NCBI RefSeq assembly: GCF_031348265.1
Contig: NZ_CP133771.1
Coordinates: forward strand, 8,556,001 to 8,620,000
Reading direction: 5' to 3'
From: Streptomyces collinus
Lineage (GTDB): Bacteria > Actinomycetota > Actinomycetes > Streptomycetales > Streptomycetaceae
DNA length: 64,000 nt
Shown: positions 33,910-42,409 of the stretch, piece by piece
Position numbering within the stretch: position 1 is the first letter of the stretch
How the letters are laid out: every line of letters begins with the position of its first letter
Translations under genes and position numbers: made by a program
The notes under the pieces: generated by a model
What the model was told of the DNA's origin: nothing
What the model saw: only the letters and a program-made list of their open reading frames with translations
Databases searched by the model: none

Positions 33910-34730
33910 ACCGACGCACCGGCCGCACCTGGTGGAAGACCGCCCTCGGCCTGCTGCTCACCGCGCTCATGCTCTTCCCGGTCTACTGGATGCTCAACGT
34001 GTCCCTCACCCCCGACCGGGACATGCGCAAGAGCCCACCGGACCTCTTCCCCGCCCACGGCACACTGGACGGCTACCGCACCGTCCTCGACGAGCAGCTG
34101 CCCTACCTCGGCACCAGCCTCGTCATCGGCCTGGGAACCGTCGTCCTGACCGTCGCCCTGTCCGCCCCCGCCGGCTACGCCCTGGCCAAGCTGCGCCCAC
34201 GCGGCGGGGGCATCCTCAACTTCGTGCTGCTGGCCGCCCAGATGATCCCCGGAATCATCATGGCGATGGGCTTCTACGCCATCTACCTCCAGCTCGGCCT
34301 GCTCCAGTCCGTCCCCGGCCTGATCGTCGCCGACTCCACGCTCGCCGTCCCCTTCGGCGTGCTCATCTTCACCGCGTTCATGTCCGGCATCCCCGGCGAA
34401 CTGCTCCAGGCCGCCAGGACCGACGGAGCGGGGGCGCTGCGGACGTTCTGGTCCGTCGTCCTGCCGATGAGCCGCAACGCCGTCGTCACGGTGTCCCTGT
34501 TCGCGTTCCTGTGGTCCTGGTCCGACTTCGTCTTCGCCGGCACCCTCGTCAACGGCGGTGCCCACGAGCCGATCACCCTCGGCATCTACCACTACATCGG
34601 CAACAACAATCAGGAGTGGAACGCCATCATGGCCACCGCCGTCGTCGCCTCGCTGCCCGCCGCGGTCATCCTCGTCCTCGCCCAGCGCTACGTCGCCGCC
34701 GGCGTGACCGCCGGGGCCGTAAAGGACTGA
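33906..34730 (+). CDS. Sugar ABC transporter permease, MalG-like
   Basis: 274 residues, six helices. EAA loop: LLQAARTDGAGALRTFWSVVLP. Other family marks are LFPVYWMLNVSLTP near the N terminus and LFAFLWSWSDFVFAGTLV. It pairs with the preceding MalF-like subunit, with which it is translationally coupled by a 4-base overlap. The ATPase is not encoded nearby. Confidence 0.92.
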   Translation: MNRRTGRTWWKTALGLLLTALMLFPVYWMLNVSLTPDRDMRKSPPDLFPAHGTLDGYRTVLDEQLPYLGTSLVIGLGTVVLTVALSAPAGYALAKLRPRGGGILNFVLLAAQMIPGIIMAMGFYAIYLQLGLLQSVPGLIVADSTLAVPFGVLIFTAFMSGIPGELLQAARTDGAGALRTFWSVVLPMSRNAVVTVSLFAFLWSWSDFVFAGTLVNGGAHEPITLGIYHYIGNNNQEWNAIMATAVVASLPAAVILVLAQRYVAAGVTAGAVKD

Positions 34731-34811
34731 CCGCCTCCACCTCCCCGTCACCACGGAGCCGCCTGCCCGTCATGCGGCCGGTGACCCCTGCTCGAGAAAC
34801 GAGTCAGCTTC

Positions 34812-36548
34812 ATGACCGCCGCCCGATCCGGCCCGGCCTTCTCCGTCCACGACATCCCGTTCAGTACCCACGGGTCCTGGTTCGACATCTCACCCGTGGT
34901 GGCGGAGAAGACGTACGCCGAGGACCTCCACCTCGTCTCGCACCAGAACGGCATGCACGCCGTCCTGCGCCTCGTGCCGCTGGACCCGGCGACGGGCGAC
35001 CGGACCGAAGCCCGCGTCGAGACCACACCGGGCCGGCTCAGCTGGATCGGCACGGGCGGACGCATCGACCTCTCCTACGAGTCGCCCGACACCGTCCGCC
35101 TGCGGGGGAGCGGCCTCGGCATCAGCGTCGACGCGGCCGCGCGGACCCTCACCCCGTTCAGCGGAACGTACTTCTTCCGCGACCCGGCCGCGGACGCCCA
35201 CGTGTTCACGTCCTACGAGACCGGCCGCCGCTACCGCGTCACCGTGCTGTCCGGCACCGTCGCCGGGACCCCCGGCACTCAGACCCTGGGCGGCGGACAC
35301 CGCGGCCTCACCATGACCGCTGAGGCCGGCGGCCACTGGGAGATCGCGATCGAGGAACTCGACACCGCCCGCCCGCCGTACGCGTCTTCGGCGCCGTTCG
35401 ACGCGATCACCGAGGCCGCACAGGCGAGGTTCGCGGACTTCGTCGACCAGGTGGCTCCGTGGCGTTCGTCCGCCACCCCCGCCGCCGAACTCGCCGCCTA
35501 TGTCCTCTGGTCGGCCACCGTACGCCCCACCGGGCTGGTCACACGGCCAGCCGTGCTGATGTCCAAGCACTGGATGGACAAGGTGTGGAGCTGGGACCAC
35601 TGCTTCAACGCCCTCGCCCTCGCCCCCGGTTGCCCCGACCTGGCCCTCGACCAGTTCGCCCTGCCCTTCGACCACCAGGACGACAGCGGCGCCCTGCCCG
35701 ACTCCGTCACCCACTCCGAAGTCCTCTACAACTTCGTCAAGCCGCCCATCCACGGCTGGACCTTCGGCCACCTGCGCCGCCGGTTGCCGACACCCCCCGG
35801 GCCCGCCGAACTCGCCGAGACCTACGACCGGCTGCGACGCTGGACCGGCTTCTGGCTCACCGCGCGGCGAGCACCCGGCGCCGACCTGCCGCACTACCAG
35901 CACGGCAACGACAGCGGCTGGGACAACGCCACCACCTTCGACCCCGAGCGGGTGATCGAATCCGCCGACCTGGCTGCCTTCCTCGTCCTCCAGCTCCATG
36001 AACTGGCCGATCTGGCACGGGCATTGGACAAGCCCGACGAGGAACGCCGGTGGACACGGGCAGCCGAGGAGACGCAGACGGCGCTGCTCGACCGGCTCTG
36101 GGCCACCGACAGGTTCGTGGCCCGGGGCGTCGAGACCGGGGACACCTGGAGCAGCTCAAGCCTCCTCGACCTGATGCCCGTCGTCCTCGGCGAACACCTG
36201 CCCGGCGACGTCAGCAGCACACTGGCCGACCACATCAAGGCCCACCTCACGCCCTACGGTCTCGCCACCGAACTGCCCACCTCACCGCACTACCTCGCCG
36301 ACGGCTACTGGCGCGGCCCCATCTGGGCCCCCGCCACCGTCCTCATCGAGGACGGCCTGCGCCGCGCCGGCCACGAGCGCCTCGCGGACGACATCAGCGC
36401 CCGCTTCCGCGCCCTGTGCGAAACCCACGGTTTCGCCGAGAACTTCGACGCGCTCACCGGAACGGGCCTGCGCGACCGCGCGTACACCTGGACCGCCAGC
36501 AGCTACCTCCTCCTCGCCGAAGCACAGGCACACCGGGACGGCCGCTGA
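34812..36548 (+). CDS. Intracellular (alpha/alpha)6 glycoside hydrolase, GH63/MGH-like
   Basis: 578 residues without a signal peptide, so it acts in the cytoplasm on imported oligosaccharide. An N-terminal beta domain (1-200) precedes a helical barrel with GH63/trehalase-type landmarks: KVWSWDHCFNALAL, LPDSVTHSEVLYNFVKPP, HGNDSGWDNATTFD (probable acid residue) and DGYWRGPIWAPATV. NCBI-type names for relatives are mannosylglycerate hydrolase-like or GH63 glucosidase; the true substrate is probably the sugar released by the secreted glycosidase. Downstream of the permeases by 81 bases, likely same operon. Confidence 0.82.
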   Translation: MTAARSGPAFSVHDIPFSTHGSWFDISPVVAEKTYAEDLHLVSHQNGMHAVLRLVPLDPATGDRTEARVETTPGRLSWIGTGGRIDLSYESPDTVRLRGSGLGISVDAAARTLTPFSGTYFFRDPAADAHVFTSYETGRRYRVTVLSGTVAGTPGTQTLGGGHRGLTMTAEAGGHWEIAIEELDTARPPYASSAPFDAITEAAQARFADFVDQVAPWRSSATPAAELAAYVLWSATVRPTGLVTRPAVLMSKHWMDKVWSWDHCFNALALAPGCPDLALDQFALPFDHQDDSGALPDSVTHSEVLYNFVKPPIHGWTFGHLRRRLPTPPGPAELAETYDRLRRWTGFWLTARRAPGADLPHYQHGNDSGWDNATTFDPERVIESADLAAFLVLQLHELADLARALDKPDEERRWTRAAEETQTALLDRLWATDRFVARGVETGDTWSSSSLLDLMPVVLGEHLPGDVSSTLADHIKAHLTPYGLATELPTSPHYLADGYWRGPIWAPATVLIEDGLRRAGHERLADDISARFRALCETHGFAENFDALTGTGLRDRAYTWTASSYLLLAEAQAHRDGR

Positions 36549-36621
36549 CCGGCCGCCTCCGGGTGTCCGGCGGCGGAGGCGGGGCATACGGGCTTCACCC
36601 CTTTGGAGAGGAGCTCGTCTC

Positions 36622-36789
36622 ATGCTCGGCATAGTCGCGGCGGTGTTGTTCTTCGTGGCGTTCCTGATCAACGCGGCAGAACTCAGCACCAACGATGTGT
36701 TCTCTTCGACCAACGTCATGCTGCTGGGTCTGATGTGCCTGGCTCTGCAGGTCGCCGGAGTAGGCGCCGGCTGGGCTCGCCGACGCTGA
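36622..36789 (+). CDS. Small two-helix membrane protein
   Basis: 55 residues: MLGIVAAVLFFVAFLINAAE, a short loop (LSTNDVFSSTN), then VMLLGLMCLALQVAGVGAGW and WARRR. GGAGAGGAG 8 bases upstream supports the start. Proteins with nearly this layout are common in Streptomyces, function unknown. Followed by a strong terminator, so it is an independent unit or the end of the sugar operon. Confidence 0.82.
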   Translation: MLGIVAAVLFFVAFLINAAELSTNDVFSSTNVMLLGLMCLALQVAGVGAGWARRR

Positions 36790-36801
36790 CGTGGGCCCCT
36801 G

Positions 36802-36830
36802 AGGTCCGGTGGCACCCTGCCACCGGACCT
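36802..36830 (+). terminator. Hairpin terminator
   Basis: Perfect 13-base arms (36802-36814 and 36818-36830) with a CCC loop, 12 bases after the small membrane protein gene. Confidence 0.8.
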
Positions 36831-37035
36831 GCGGTTCGCCGGCCGAACACCGGCGCCTCCCGGCTGAGCCTAGCGCCGGAGGAACCCTTCTGAGCTGCTC
36901 ATACGGAGCGTTTTCCGCGCACAAAGATGCGTCAACCCGTCGTTGACCTCCTCTTCGCGGCAGGGCCAAGGTGATGGGGACATCGGATTCCGATCCCCAT
37001 TCTTTCGGTCACCGAACCGCGTACGGGAGGCCGCG

Positions 37036-37470
37036 ATGCTCCGGACAGAGAGCCGCGAACACGACAAGCTCAAGGAAGACACCGAGGCGGCTGCCCTCGA
37101 CATGACGGCGACGGCCGAGCAGCCACAGCCGGCGACCTGCCGCGACCTCTTCTTCCAGCGGTGCCTCTGGTGCGGCACCCCTGCCTACCGTCGCTCGTTC
37201 TGCCGTGCCTGTGGAGCCACCACCTTCAAACGGGAGCGCAGCACCGGCGCCGGGGTCCTCGTCCGCCGTATCGGCCAGGCCCCGCTCAACACCTGGTTCG
37301 TCGCGATGGCCGAGGGCTTCAACCTGCTCTGCCAGGTCACCGGCACGGAACCGGTCGTGGTCGCGGTCGGGGCGAGAGTACGCGTCGTGCGGGGCGCGGC
37401 GCCGCGCCCCCCGGGGTTCCCCCTGGTCGAACTCACCTACCGCGCCACGTCCTTGGAGCGCTGGTGGTGA
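37036..37470 (+). CDS. Zn-ribbon/OB-fold (DUF35-type) acyl-CoA-associated protein
   Basis: 144 residues. A zinc ribbon (CLWCGTPAYRRSFCRACG, four Cys) is followed by an OB-like barrel (TGAGVLVRRIGQAP, GFNLLCQVTGTEPVVVAVG, ELTYRATS). Such proteins bind CoA thioesters and partner thiolases, MaoC hydratases or other acyl-CoA enzymes. ATG 37036 has GGGAGG 5 bases upstream; a 31-codon in-frame extension upstream has no support. The CoA transferase starts 57 bases downstream, consistent with one operon. Confidence 0.75.
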   Translation: MLRTESREHDKLKEDTEAAALDMTATAEQPQPATCRDLFFQRCLWCGTPAYRRSFCRACGATTFKRERSTGAGVLVRRIGQAPLNTWFVAMAEGFNLLCQVTGTEPVVVAVGARVRVVRGAAPRPPGFPLVELTYRATSLERWW

Positions 37471-37526
37471 AGGCACCCGGTTCCGCCACGCCCACGGCCG
37501 GCCTGAACGATCAGAGAGGCAAGCGT

Positions 37527-38762
37527 ATGAGCACGCAGCACCAGGAGCCTGACGAACGGGCCGGCAACCCCCATGCACCGGGGCACGGTGCCCTGGACGG
37601 CCTGCGCATCGCCGACTTCTCCAGGGTTCTCGCGGGGCCGTACGCCACCATGCTCCTGGCCGACCTCGGCGCCGACGTGATCAAGGTCGAGCGGCCCGGC
37701 ACGGGGGACGACACCCGCGCCTGGCACCCGCCGGCGGACCAGGACGGCATCTCGACCTACTTCCTGAGCGTCAACCGGAACAAGAGGTCGGTCGTCCTGG
37801 ACCTGACCGAGGAGACCGGCCGCGCACGGGCACGCGACCTGATCGCCCGGTCCGACGTGCTGGTGGAGAACTTCCGGCCCGGCACGATGGAACGGCTGGG
37901 CCTCGGCCACGAGGAGCTCCTCGAGCGGCACCCGGAGCTGATCTACTGCTCCATCAGCGGCTTCGGCAGCGGCGCGGGCGCGGCGATCCCCGGATACGAC
38001 CTGCTCGTGCAGGCCGTCGGGGGTCTGATGAGCGTGACCGGCCAGGCGCACGGGGAGCCGGTGAAGGCAGGCGTGGCCCTCGTCGACGTGATCACCGGGC
38101 TGCATGCCTCCCTCGGCATCCTGGCGGCCCTCCGGCACCGCGACGCCACCGGCCGGGGACAACTGGTCGAGGTCAATCTGCTCACCTCGCTGCTGTCGGC
38201 CATGGTCAACCAGGCATCGGCGTTCGCCGTCGCCGGTGTGGTCCCGGAACGCATGGGCAACGCCCACCCGAGCATCGCGCCGTACGAGACCCTCCCCACC
38301 GCCGATCGGCCGATCGCCCTCGCGGTGGGCAACGACCGGCAGTTCGCGGCGCTGTGCGAGGCCGTCGGGAAACCCGGTCTGGCCCAAGACGGCCGTTTCC
38401 GCACCAACGCGGACCGGGTCGCCCACCGCGAGGAACTGCGGGGCATCCTGACCAGGCGGCTCGGTGCGGCGAGCGCCGACCACTGGTCGGCCGTCCTGCT
38501 CGCGGCGGGGGTGCCCGCCGGACCGGTCAACACCCTCGACGACGCCTTCGCCTTCGCCCACAAGCTCGGTCTTCCCGGCATCGTCGACATCCCTGGCGCA
38601 ACCGCCGACAGCGGCGAGGGCGCACCCTCCCGACAGGTGGCGCACCCCATCACGCTGAGCGGGACACCCGCGCAGTACCGCCTCCCCCCGCCCGGCCTGG
38701 GCCGGCACACCGCGGAGATCCTCGACGGCCCGCTCGACGGCTCCGACGATGCCTCCGGGTGA
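37527..38762 (+). CDS. Class III (CaiB/BaiF) CoA transferase
   Basis: 411 residues. N-terminal LRIADFSRVLAGPYATMLLA then DLGADVIKVERPGTGDDTR, SVNRNKRSVVLDL, ENFRPGTMERLGLGHEEL and GFGSGAGAAIPGYDLLVQA are all class-III signatures; the catalytic Asp lies in the conserved region before LGILAALRHRDATGRG. These enzymes move CoA between carboxylates through a mixed anhydride at that Asp. Followed directly by a glutaryl-CoA dehydrogenase-like gene, it may activate glutarate (SUGCT-like) or another dicarboxylate. ATG 37527 with AGAGAGG upstream. Confidence 0.9.
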   Translation: MSTQHQEPDERAGNPHAPGHGALDGLRIADFSRVLAGPYATMLLADLGADVIKVERPGTGDDTRAWHPPADQDGISTYFLSVNRNKRSVVLDLTEETGRARARDLIARSDVLVENFRPGTMERLGLGHEELLERHPELIYCSISGFGSGAGAAIPGYDLLVQAVGGLMSVTGQAHGEPVKAGVALVDVITGLHASLGILAALRHRDATGRGQLVEVNLLTSLLSAMVNQASAFAVAGVVPERMGNAHPSIAPYETLPTADRPIALAVGNDRQFAALCEAVGKPGLAQDGRFRTNADRVAHREELRGILTRRLGAASADHWSAVLLAAGVPAGPVNTLDDAFAFAHKLGLPGIVDIPGATADSGEGAPSRQVAHPITLSGTPAQYRLPPPGLGRHTAEILDGPLDGSDDASG

Positions 38763-38850
38763 CGCGCAGCGCGGCCCCGGCCCTGCGGGGTGCCGGCACC
38801 GGCACCTCACCGACCTCGATTTTCCGACCCTGATGACAAGGAACCCCAGC

Positions 38851-40026
38851 ATGAGCGGCACGCCCCTGAAGGACCCCCTCGACCTGCTCGACATCGCCTC
38901 CGTCCTCACCGACGAGGAGCGCGAGATCCAGGCCACCGTCGCCAAGTTCCTCGCCGACCGGGTGCGCCCGCACATCGGCGAGTGGTTCGAGAACGCGCAC
39001 TTCGCCCGCGAACTCGCTCCGGAGCTGGGCAAGCTGGGTGTGCTCGGCATGCACCTCGACGGTTACGGCTGCGCCGGGACGAACGCGGTGAGCTACGGCC
39101 TGGCATGCCTGGAGCTGGAGGCGGCCGACTCCGGGTTCCGCAGCTTCGTCTCCGTGCAGGGCTCGCTGTCGATGTTCTCCATCTGGAAGTGGGGTTCGGA
39201 GGAGCAGAAGCAGGAGTGGCTGCCCCGGCTGGCCGCCGGTGAGGCCATCGGCTGCTTCGGCCTGACCGAACCCGACTTCGGCAGCAACCCGTCCGGCATG
39301 CGCACCAAGGCCGTCCGCGACGGTGACGACTGGATCCTGAACGGCTCCAAGATGTGGATCACCAACGGAGGCATCGCCGACGTCGCCACCGTCTGGGCGC
39401 AGACCGAGGACGGCGTCCGCGGCTTCCTCGTGCCCCGCGGCACCCCTGGTTTCACCACGCAGGACATCAAGCAGAAGATGTCGCTGCGCGCCTCGATCAC
39501 CTCCGAGCTCTACTTCGACCAGGTCCGGCTGCCCGACTCCGCGCGGCTGCCCCTGGCTCAGGGCCTGCGCGGACCGCTGTCCTGCCTGAACGAGGCCCGC
39601 TTCGGTATCCTCTTCGGCGTCCTGGGCGCGGCCCGGGACTCGCTGCAGGCGGCGATCGGCTACGCCGACTCCCGCGTCCAGTTCGGCAAGCCGATCAGCG
39701 CCTTCCAGCTCACCCAGAAGAAGCTCACCGACATGACCGTGTCCCTGGGCGGCGCCGCACTCCTCGCGGTGCACCTGGGCCGGCTGAAGGACCAGCACCG
39801 CATCCGGCCCGAGCAGATCAGCGTCGGCAAGCTCAACAACGTCCGCGAGGCCATCGCCATCGCGCGGGAGTGCCGCACCGTCCTCGGCGCCAACGGCGTC
39901 TCCCTGGAGTACTCGCCCCTGCGCCACGCCAACAACCTCGAATCCGTCCGCACGTACGAGGGCACCGACGAGATGCACACGCTCGTCGTCGGCCAGGCGG
40001 TCACCGGTTATCCGGCGTTCCGCTGA
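38851..40026 (+). CDS. Acyl-CoA dehydrogenase, glutaryl-CoA dehydrogenase-like
   Basis: 391 residues, FAD enzyme. FRSFVSVQGSLSMFSIWKWG followed by SEEQKQEWLPRL, GCFGLTEPDFGSNPSGM, LNGSKMWITNGGIAD and the C-terminal RTYEGTDEMHTLVVGQAVTG (catalytic Glu) resemble glutaryl-CoA dehydrogenases, which oxidise and decarboxylate glutaryl-CoA to crotonyl-CoA. Specificity is inferred; other short acyl-CoAs are possible. Electrons would pass to the ETF encoded immediately downstream. ATG 38851 with AGGAA upstream; an in-frame ATG at 38833 is possible. Confidence 0.88.
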   Translation: MSGTPLKDPLDLLDIASVLTDEEREIQATVAKFLADRVRPHIGEWFENAHFARELAPELGKLGVLGMHLDGYGCAGTNAVSYGLACLELEAADSGFRSFVSVQGSLSMFSIWKWGSEEQKQEWLPRLAAGEAIGCFGLTEPDFGSNPSGMRTKAVRDGDDWILNGSKMWITNGGIADVATVWAQTEDGVRGFLVPRGTPGFTTQDIKQKMSLRASITSELYFDQVRLPDSARLPLAQGLRGPLSCLNEARFGILFGVLGAARDSLQAAIGYADSRVQFGKPISAFQLTQKKLTDMTVSLGGAALLAVHLGRLKDQHRIRPEQISVGKLNNVREAIAIARECRTVLGANGVSLEYSPLRHANNLESVRTYEGTDEMHTLVVGQAVTGYPAFR

Positions 40027-40052
40027 CCACCCGGAACCGGAGGAGGACGACC

Positions 40053-40835
40053 GTGAACATCGTCGTACTGGTCAAGCAGGTCCCGGACACCAGCGCGGAG
40101 CGCACCCTGTCCGGGGCGGACCACACCCTTGACCGCGAGAGCGTCGATCTCGTGCTGGACGAGATCGACGAGCGCGCGGCGGAGGAGGCCCTCACCCTCA
40201 AGGAGGCCGTGGGGGCCGAGGTGACCGTCGTGTCCATGGGACCCGACGCCGCGCTCGACGCGATCCGCAAGGTCCTGGCGATGGGCGCCGACCGTGGCAT
40301 CCACATCTGCGACGACAGGCTCCGGGGCGCCGACGTGGTGACCACCGCGCGCGTGCTGGCAGCTGCCGTGCGGACGGTGGGGGACCTCGGCCTGGTGCTC
40401 GCGGGCAACGCGACGACCGACGGGCAGGCGAGCGCGGTACCCGCCATGGTCGCGGACCTGCTCGGCCTGCCGCAGCTCACGCACGCCCGGGAGCTGAACG
40501 TGGACGCGGGACGGGTACGCGCCGAGCGCGAGACCGAGCAGGGTGAGACCACGCTCGACGCACCGCTGCCCGCGCTGGTCAGCGTCACCGAGAAGATCAA
40601 CGAACCCCGGTACCCCTCCTTCAAGGGGATCATGGCCGCCAAGAAGAAGCCGGTGGAGACGGTCGGTCTCGACGACCTGTTCCCCGACGCGGACGGCACC
40701 GGAATCCTCACCACCCGCACCCGTGTGGTGGAGGCCGTCCCGCGTCCGGCGCGGGCGGCCGGCACGCGCGTCACCGACGACGGCACGGCCGGCCGGCAAC
40801 TCGTCGAATACCTGATCGCCCAGAAGCTCGTCTGA
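40053..40835 (+). CDS. etfB: Electron transfer flavoprotein subunit beta
   Basis: 260 residues, GTG start at 40053 with AGGAGG 6 bases upstream. ETF-beta marks: NIVVLVKQVPDTSAERTL, DEIDERAAEEALTLKE, SMGPDAALDAIRKVLAMGAD, ATTDGQASAVPAMVADLLG and SVTEKINEPRYPSFKGIMAA + KKK. It binds AMP and, with the alpha subunit, carries electrons from acyl-CoA dehydrogenases to ETF-quinone oxidoreductase. 27 bases after the dehydrogenase. A second ETF pair probably exists elsewhere in the genome. Confidence 0.93.
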   Translation: MNIVVLVKQVPDTSAERTLSGADHTLDRESVDLVLDEIDERAAEEALTLKEAVGAEVTVVSMGPDAALDAIRKVLAMGADRGIHICDDRLRGADVVTTARVLAAAVRTVGDLGLVLAGNATTDGQASAVPAMVADLLGLPQLTHARELNVDAGRVRAERETEQGETTLDAPLPALVSVTEKINEPRYPSFKGIMAAKKKPVETVGLDDLFPDADGTGILTTRTRVVEAVPRPARAAGTRVTDDGTAGRQLVEYLIAQKLV

Positions 40836-40854
40836 ACGCCCCGCGAGCCCGACC

Positions 40855-41835
40855 ATGAAGCAGGCACCCATGCCCGAAGTCCTCGTCCTCGTCGACCACG
40901 ACGGGGAACGTGTCCACAAGACCACGTACGAACTCCTCACCGCCGCACGGAGGCTGGGCGCACCGGCGGCCGTCGTGGTCGGAACTCCCGGCACCGCTGC
41001 CCGCCTGGAGGCATCCCTCGCCCGCCACGGCGCAAGGAGCGTCTACGCGGCCGAATCCGCCGAGGCGGACGAGTTCCTCACCACGCCCGCCGTCGACGCC
41101 CTGGAACGCGCGGCCGGGGAGACCTCCCCCGCCGCCGTTCTCGTCTCCGCGACGACGGACGGCAAGGAGGTGGCCGGGCGTCTGGCCGCGCGGCTGGACA
41201 CCGGGCTGCTGATCGACGCGGTCGACCTGGACTCCTCCGGCGTGGTCACCCAGGTCGTCTTCGGCGGGTCGTACACGGTGCGCTCACAGGTCACCCACGG
41301 CATGCCGGTGATCACACTGCGGCCGGGGTCGTTCGAGGCGGAGGAGTGTCCGGTGCGGGCGGAGGAGAAGAAGCTCGCCCTCCGGCCGGTCGCCGCCGCG
41401 TGCTGCGCTCGCGTCACCGCCCGTCGCGGAGCTCTCGCAGGGGACCGTCCCGAACTCACCGAGGCGGCCGTCGTCGTCTCCGGCGGACGCGGGGTCGGAG
41501 GAGCGGAGGGCTTCCAGGTGGTGGAGGAGCTGGCCGACGCCCTGGGAGGCGCGGTGGGCGCCTCACGCGCCGCGGTGGACGCCGGCTACTACCCGCACCA
41601 GTACCAGGTCGGACAGACCGGCAAGTCCGTATCGCCCCAGCTGTACATCGCCCTGGGCATCTCGGGTGCCATCCAGCACCTGGCCGGGATGCAGACCTCC
41701 AAGACGATCGTCGCGGTCAACAAGGACCCCGACGCCCCGATCCTCGACCTCGCCGACTACGGCGTGGTGGGCGACTTGTTCGCCGTGGCTCCCGAACTGA
41801 CCCGGGCGGTGGCCGCCCGCCGCGCGGCCGGCTGA
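40855..41835 (+). CDS. etfA: Electron transfer flavoprotein subunit alpha
   Basis: 326 residues. N-terminal adenine-type fold (VLVLVDHDGERVHKTTYELL), then the FAD domain with VVSGGRGVGGAEGFQVVEEL, GYYPHQYQVGQTGKSVSPQL, GISGAIQHLAGMQTSKTIVA and NKDPDAPILDLADYGVVGDL. It forms a heterodimer with EtfB. Start ATG 40855 or, five codons in, 40870; neither has a perfect ribosome site. Last gene of the acyl-CoA operon, followed by a strong terminator. Confidence 0.93.
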   Translation: MKQAPMPEVLVLVDHDGERVHKTTYELLTAARRLGAPAAVVVGTPGTAARLEASLARHGARSVYAAESAEADEFLTTPAVDALERAAGETSPAAVLVSATTDGKEVAGRLAARLDTGLLIDAVDLDSSGVVTQVVFGGSYTVRSQVTHGMPVITLRPGSFEAEECPVRAEEKKLALRPVAAACCARVTARRGALAGDRPELTEAAVVVSGGRGVGGAEGFQVVEELADALGGAVGASRAAVDAGYYPHQYQVGQTGKSVSPQLYIALGISGAIQHLAGMQTSKTIVAVNKDPDAPILDLADYGVVGDLFAVAPELTRAVAARRAAG

Positions 41836-41847
41836 GGACCCACCACG

Positions 41848-41898
41848 GCGAGAGCTCCCGGCCCCCGTACCTGTGACGAGGGGGGCGGGAGCTCTCGC
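41848..41898. terminator. Bidirectional terminator
   Basis: Thirteen-base arms (41848-41860 and 41886-41898, GCGAGAGCTCCCG and complement), extended by CCCCC/GGGGG. It lies between converging etfA and the flavin reductase gene. Confidence 0.8.
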
Positions 41899-41914
41899 GT
41901 CGGCCTTCCGCCCG

Positions 41915-42409
41915 TCAGACGGCCAGACGCCGGAACCGGCTGCCGTGGAACACCAGCGGCTCCCGGTCGGGATCGGCCCTCAGACCGTGAATCTCCAGCA
42001 GCACGATCGTGTGGTCGCCTCCCGGGAACTCGGCGTAGACCGAGCAGTCCAGCCAGAGACCGGCACCGTGGATGTACACGCCGCCGCCCGCGGATGCCTC
42101 CCAATCGACGTCCGCGAACCGGTCACCACCCTTGCCCGCCAGGGAACGGCAGACCGGATCCTGCTCCTCGGCCAGCACACTCAGGCCCAGGCGGCTCTGC
42201 TTGCGCAGCTTGGGCCAGGTCGCAGAGGTGTCCTGGACACAGACCGACACCAGCGGCGGCCGAAGAGAGACCGGGGTGAACGTACTCGCGGCCATGCCCA
42301 CCGGTCTGCCCGAATCCAGCGCGCACAGGGCTGTCACTCCGGAAGGGAAGCAGCCGAACGCCCGGCGCAGCACGGCGGGGTCCGTCGGTGTCGCCGACAG
42401 GGCGCTCAT
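41915..42409 (-). CDS. Flavin reductase component of a two-component monooxygenase
   Basis: 164 residues of the flavin-reductase-like (HpaC/HsaB) fold: FGCFPSGVTALCALDSGRPV, GMAASTFTPVSLRPPLVSVC and GLSVLAEEQDPVCRSLAGKGGDRF are typical. It would reduce FMN or FAD with NAD(P)H and pass it to the oxygenase encoded upstream, whose stop overlaps this start (ATGA). Length is normal. Confidence 0.88.
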   Translation of the reverse strand: MSALSATPTDPAVLRRAFGCFPSGVTALCALDSGRPVGMAASTFTPVSLRPPLVSVCVQDTSATWPKLRKQSRLGLSVLAEEQDPVCRSLAGKGGDRFADVDWEASAGGGVYIHGAGLWLDCSVYAEFPGGDHTIVLLEIHGLRADPDREPLVFHGSRFRRLAV

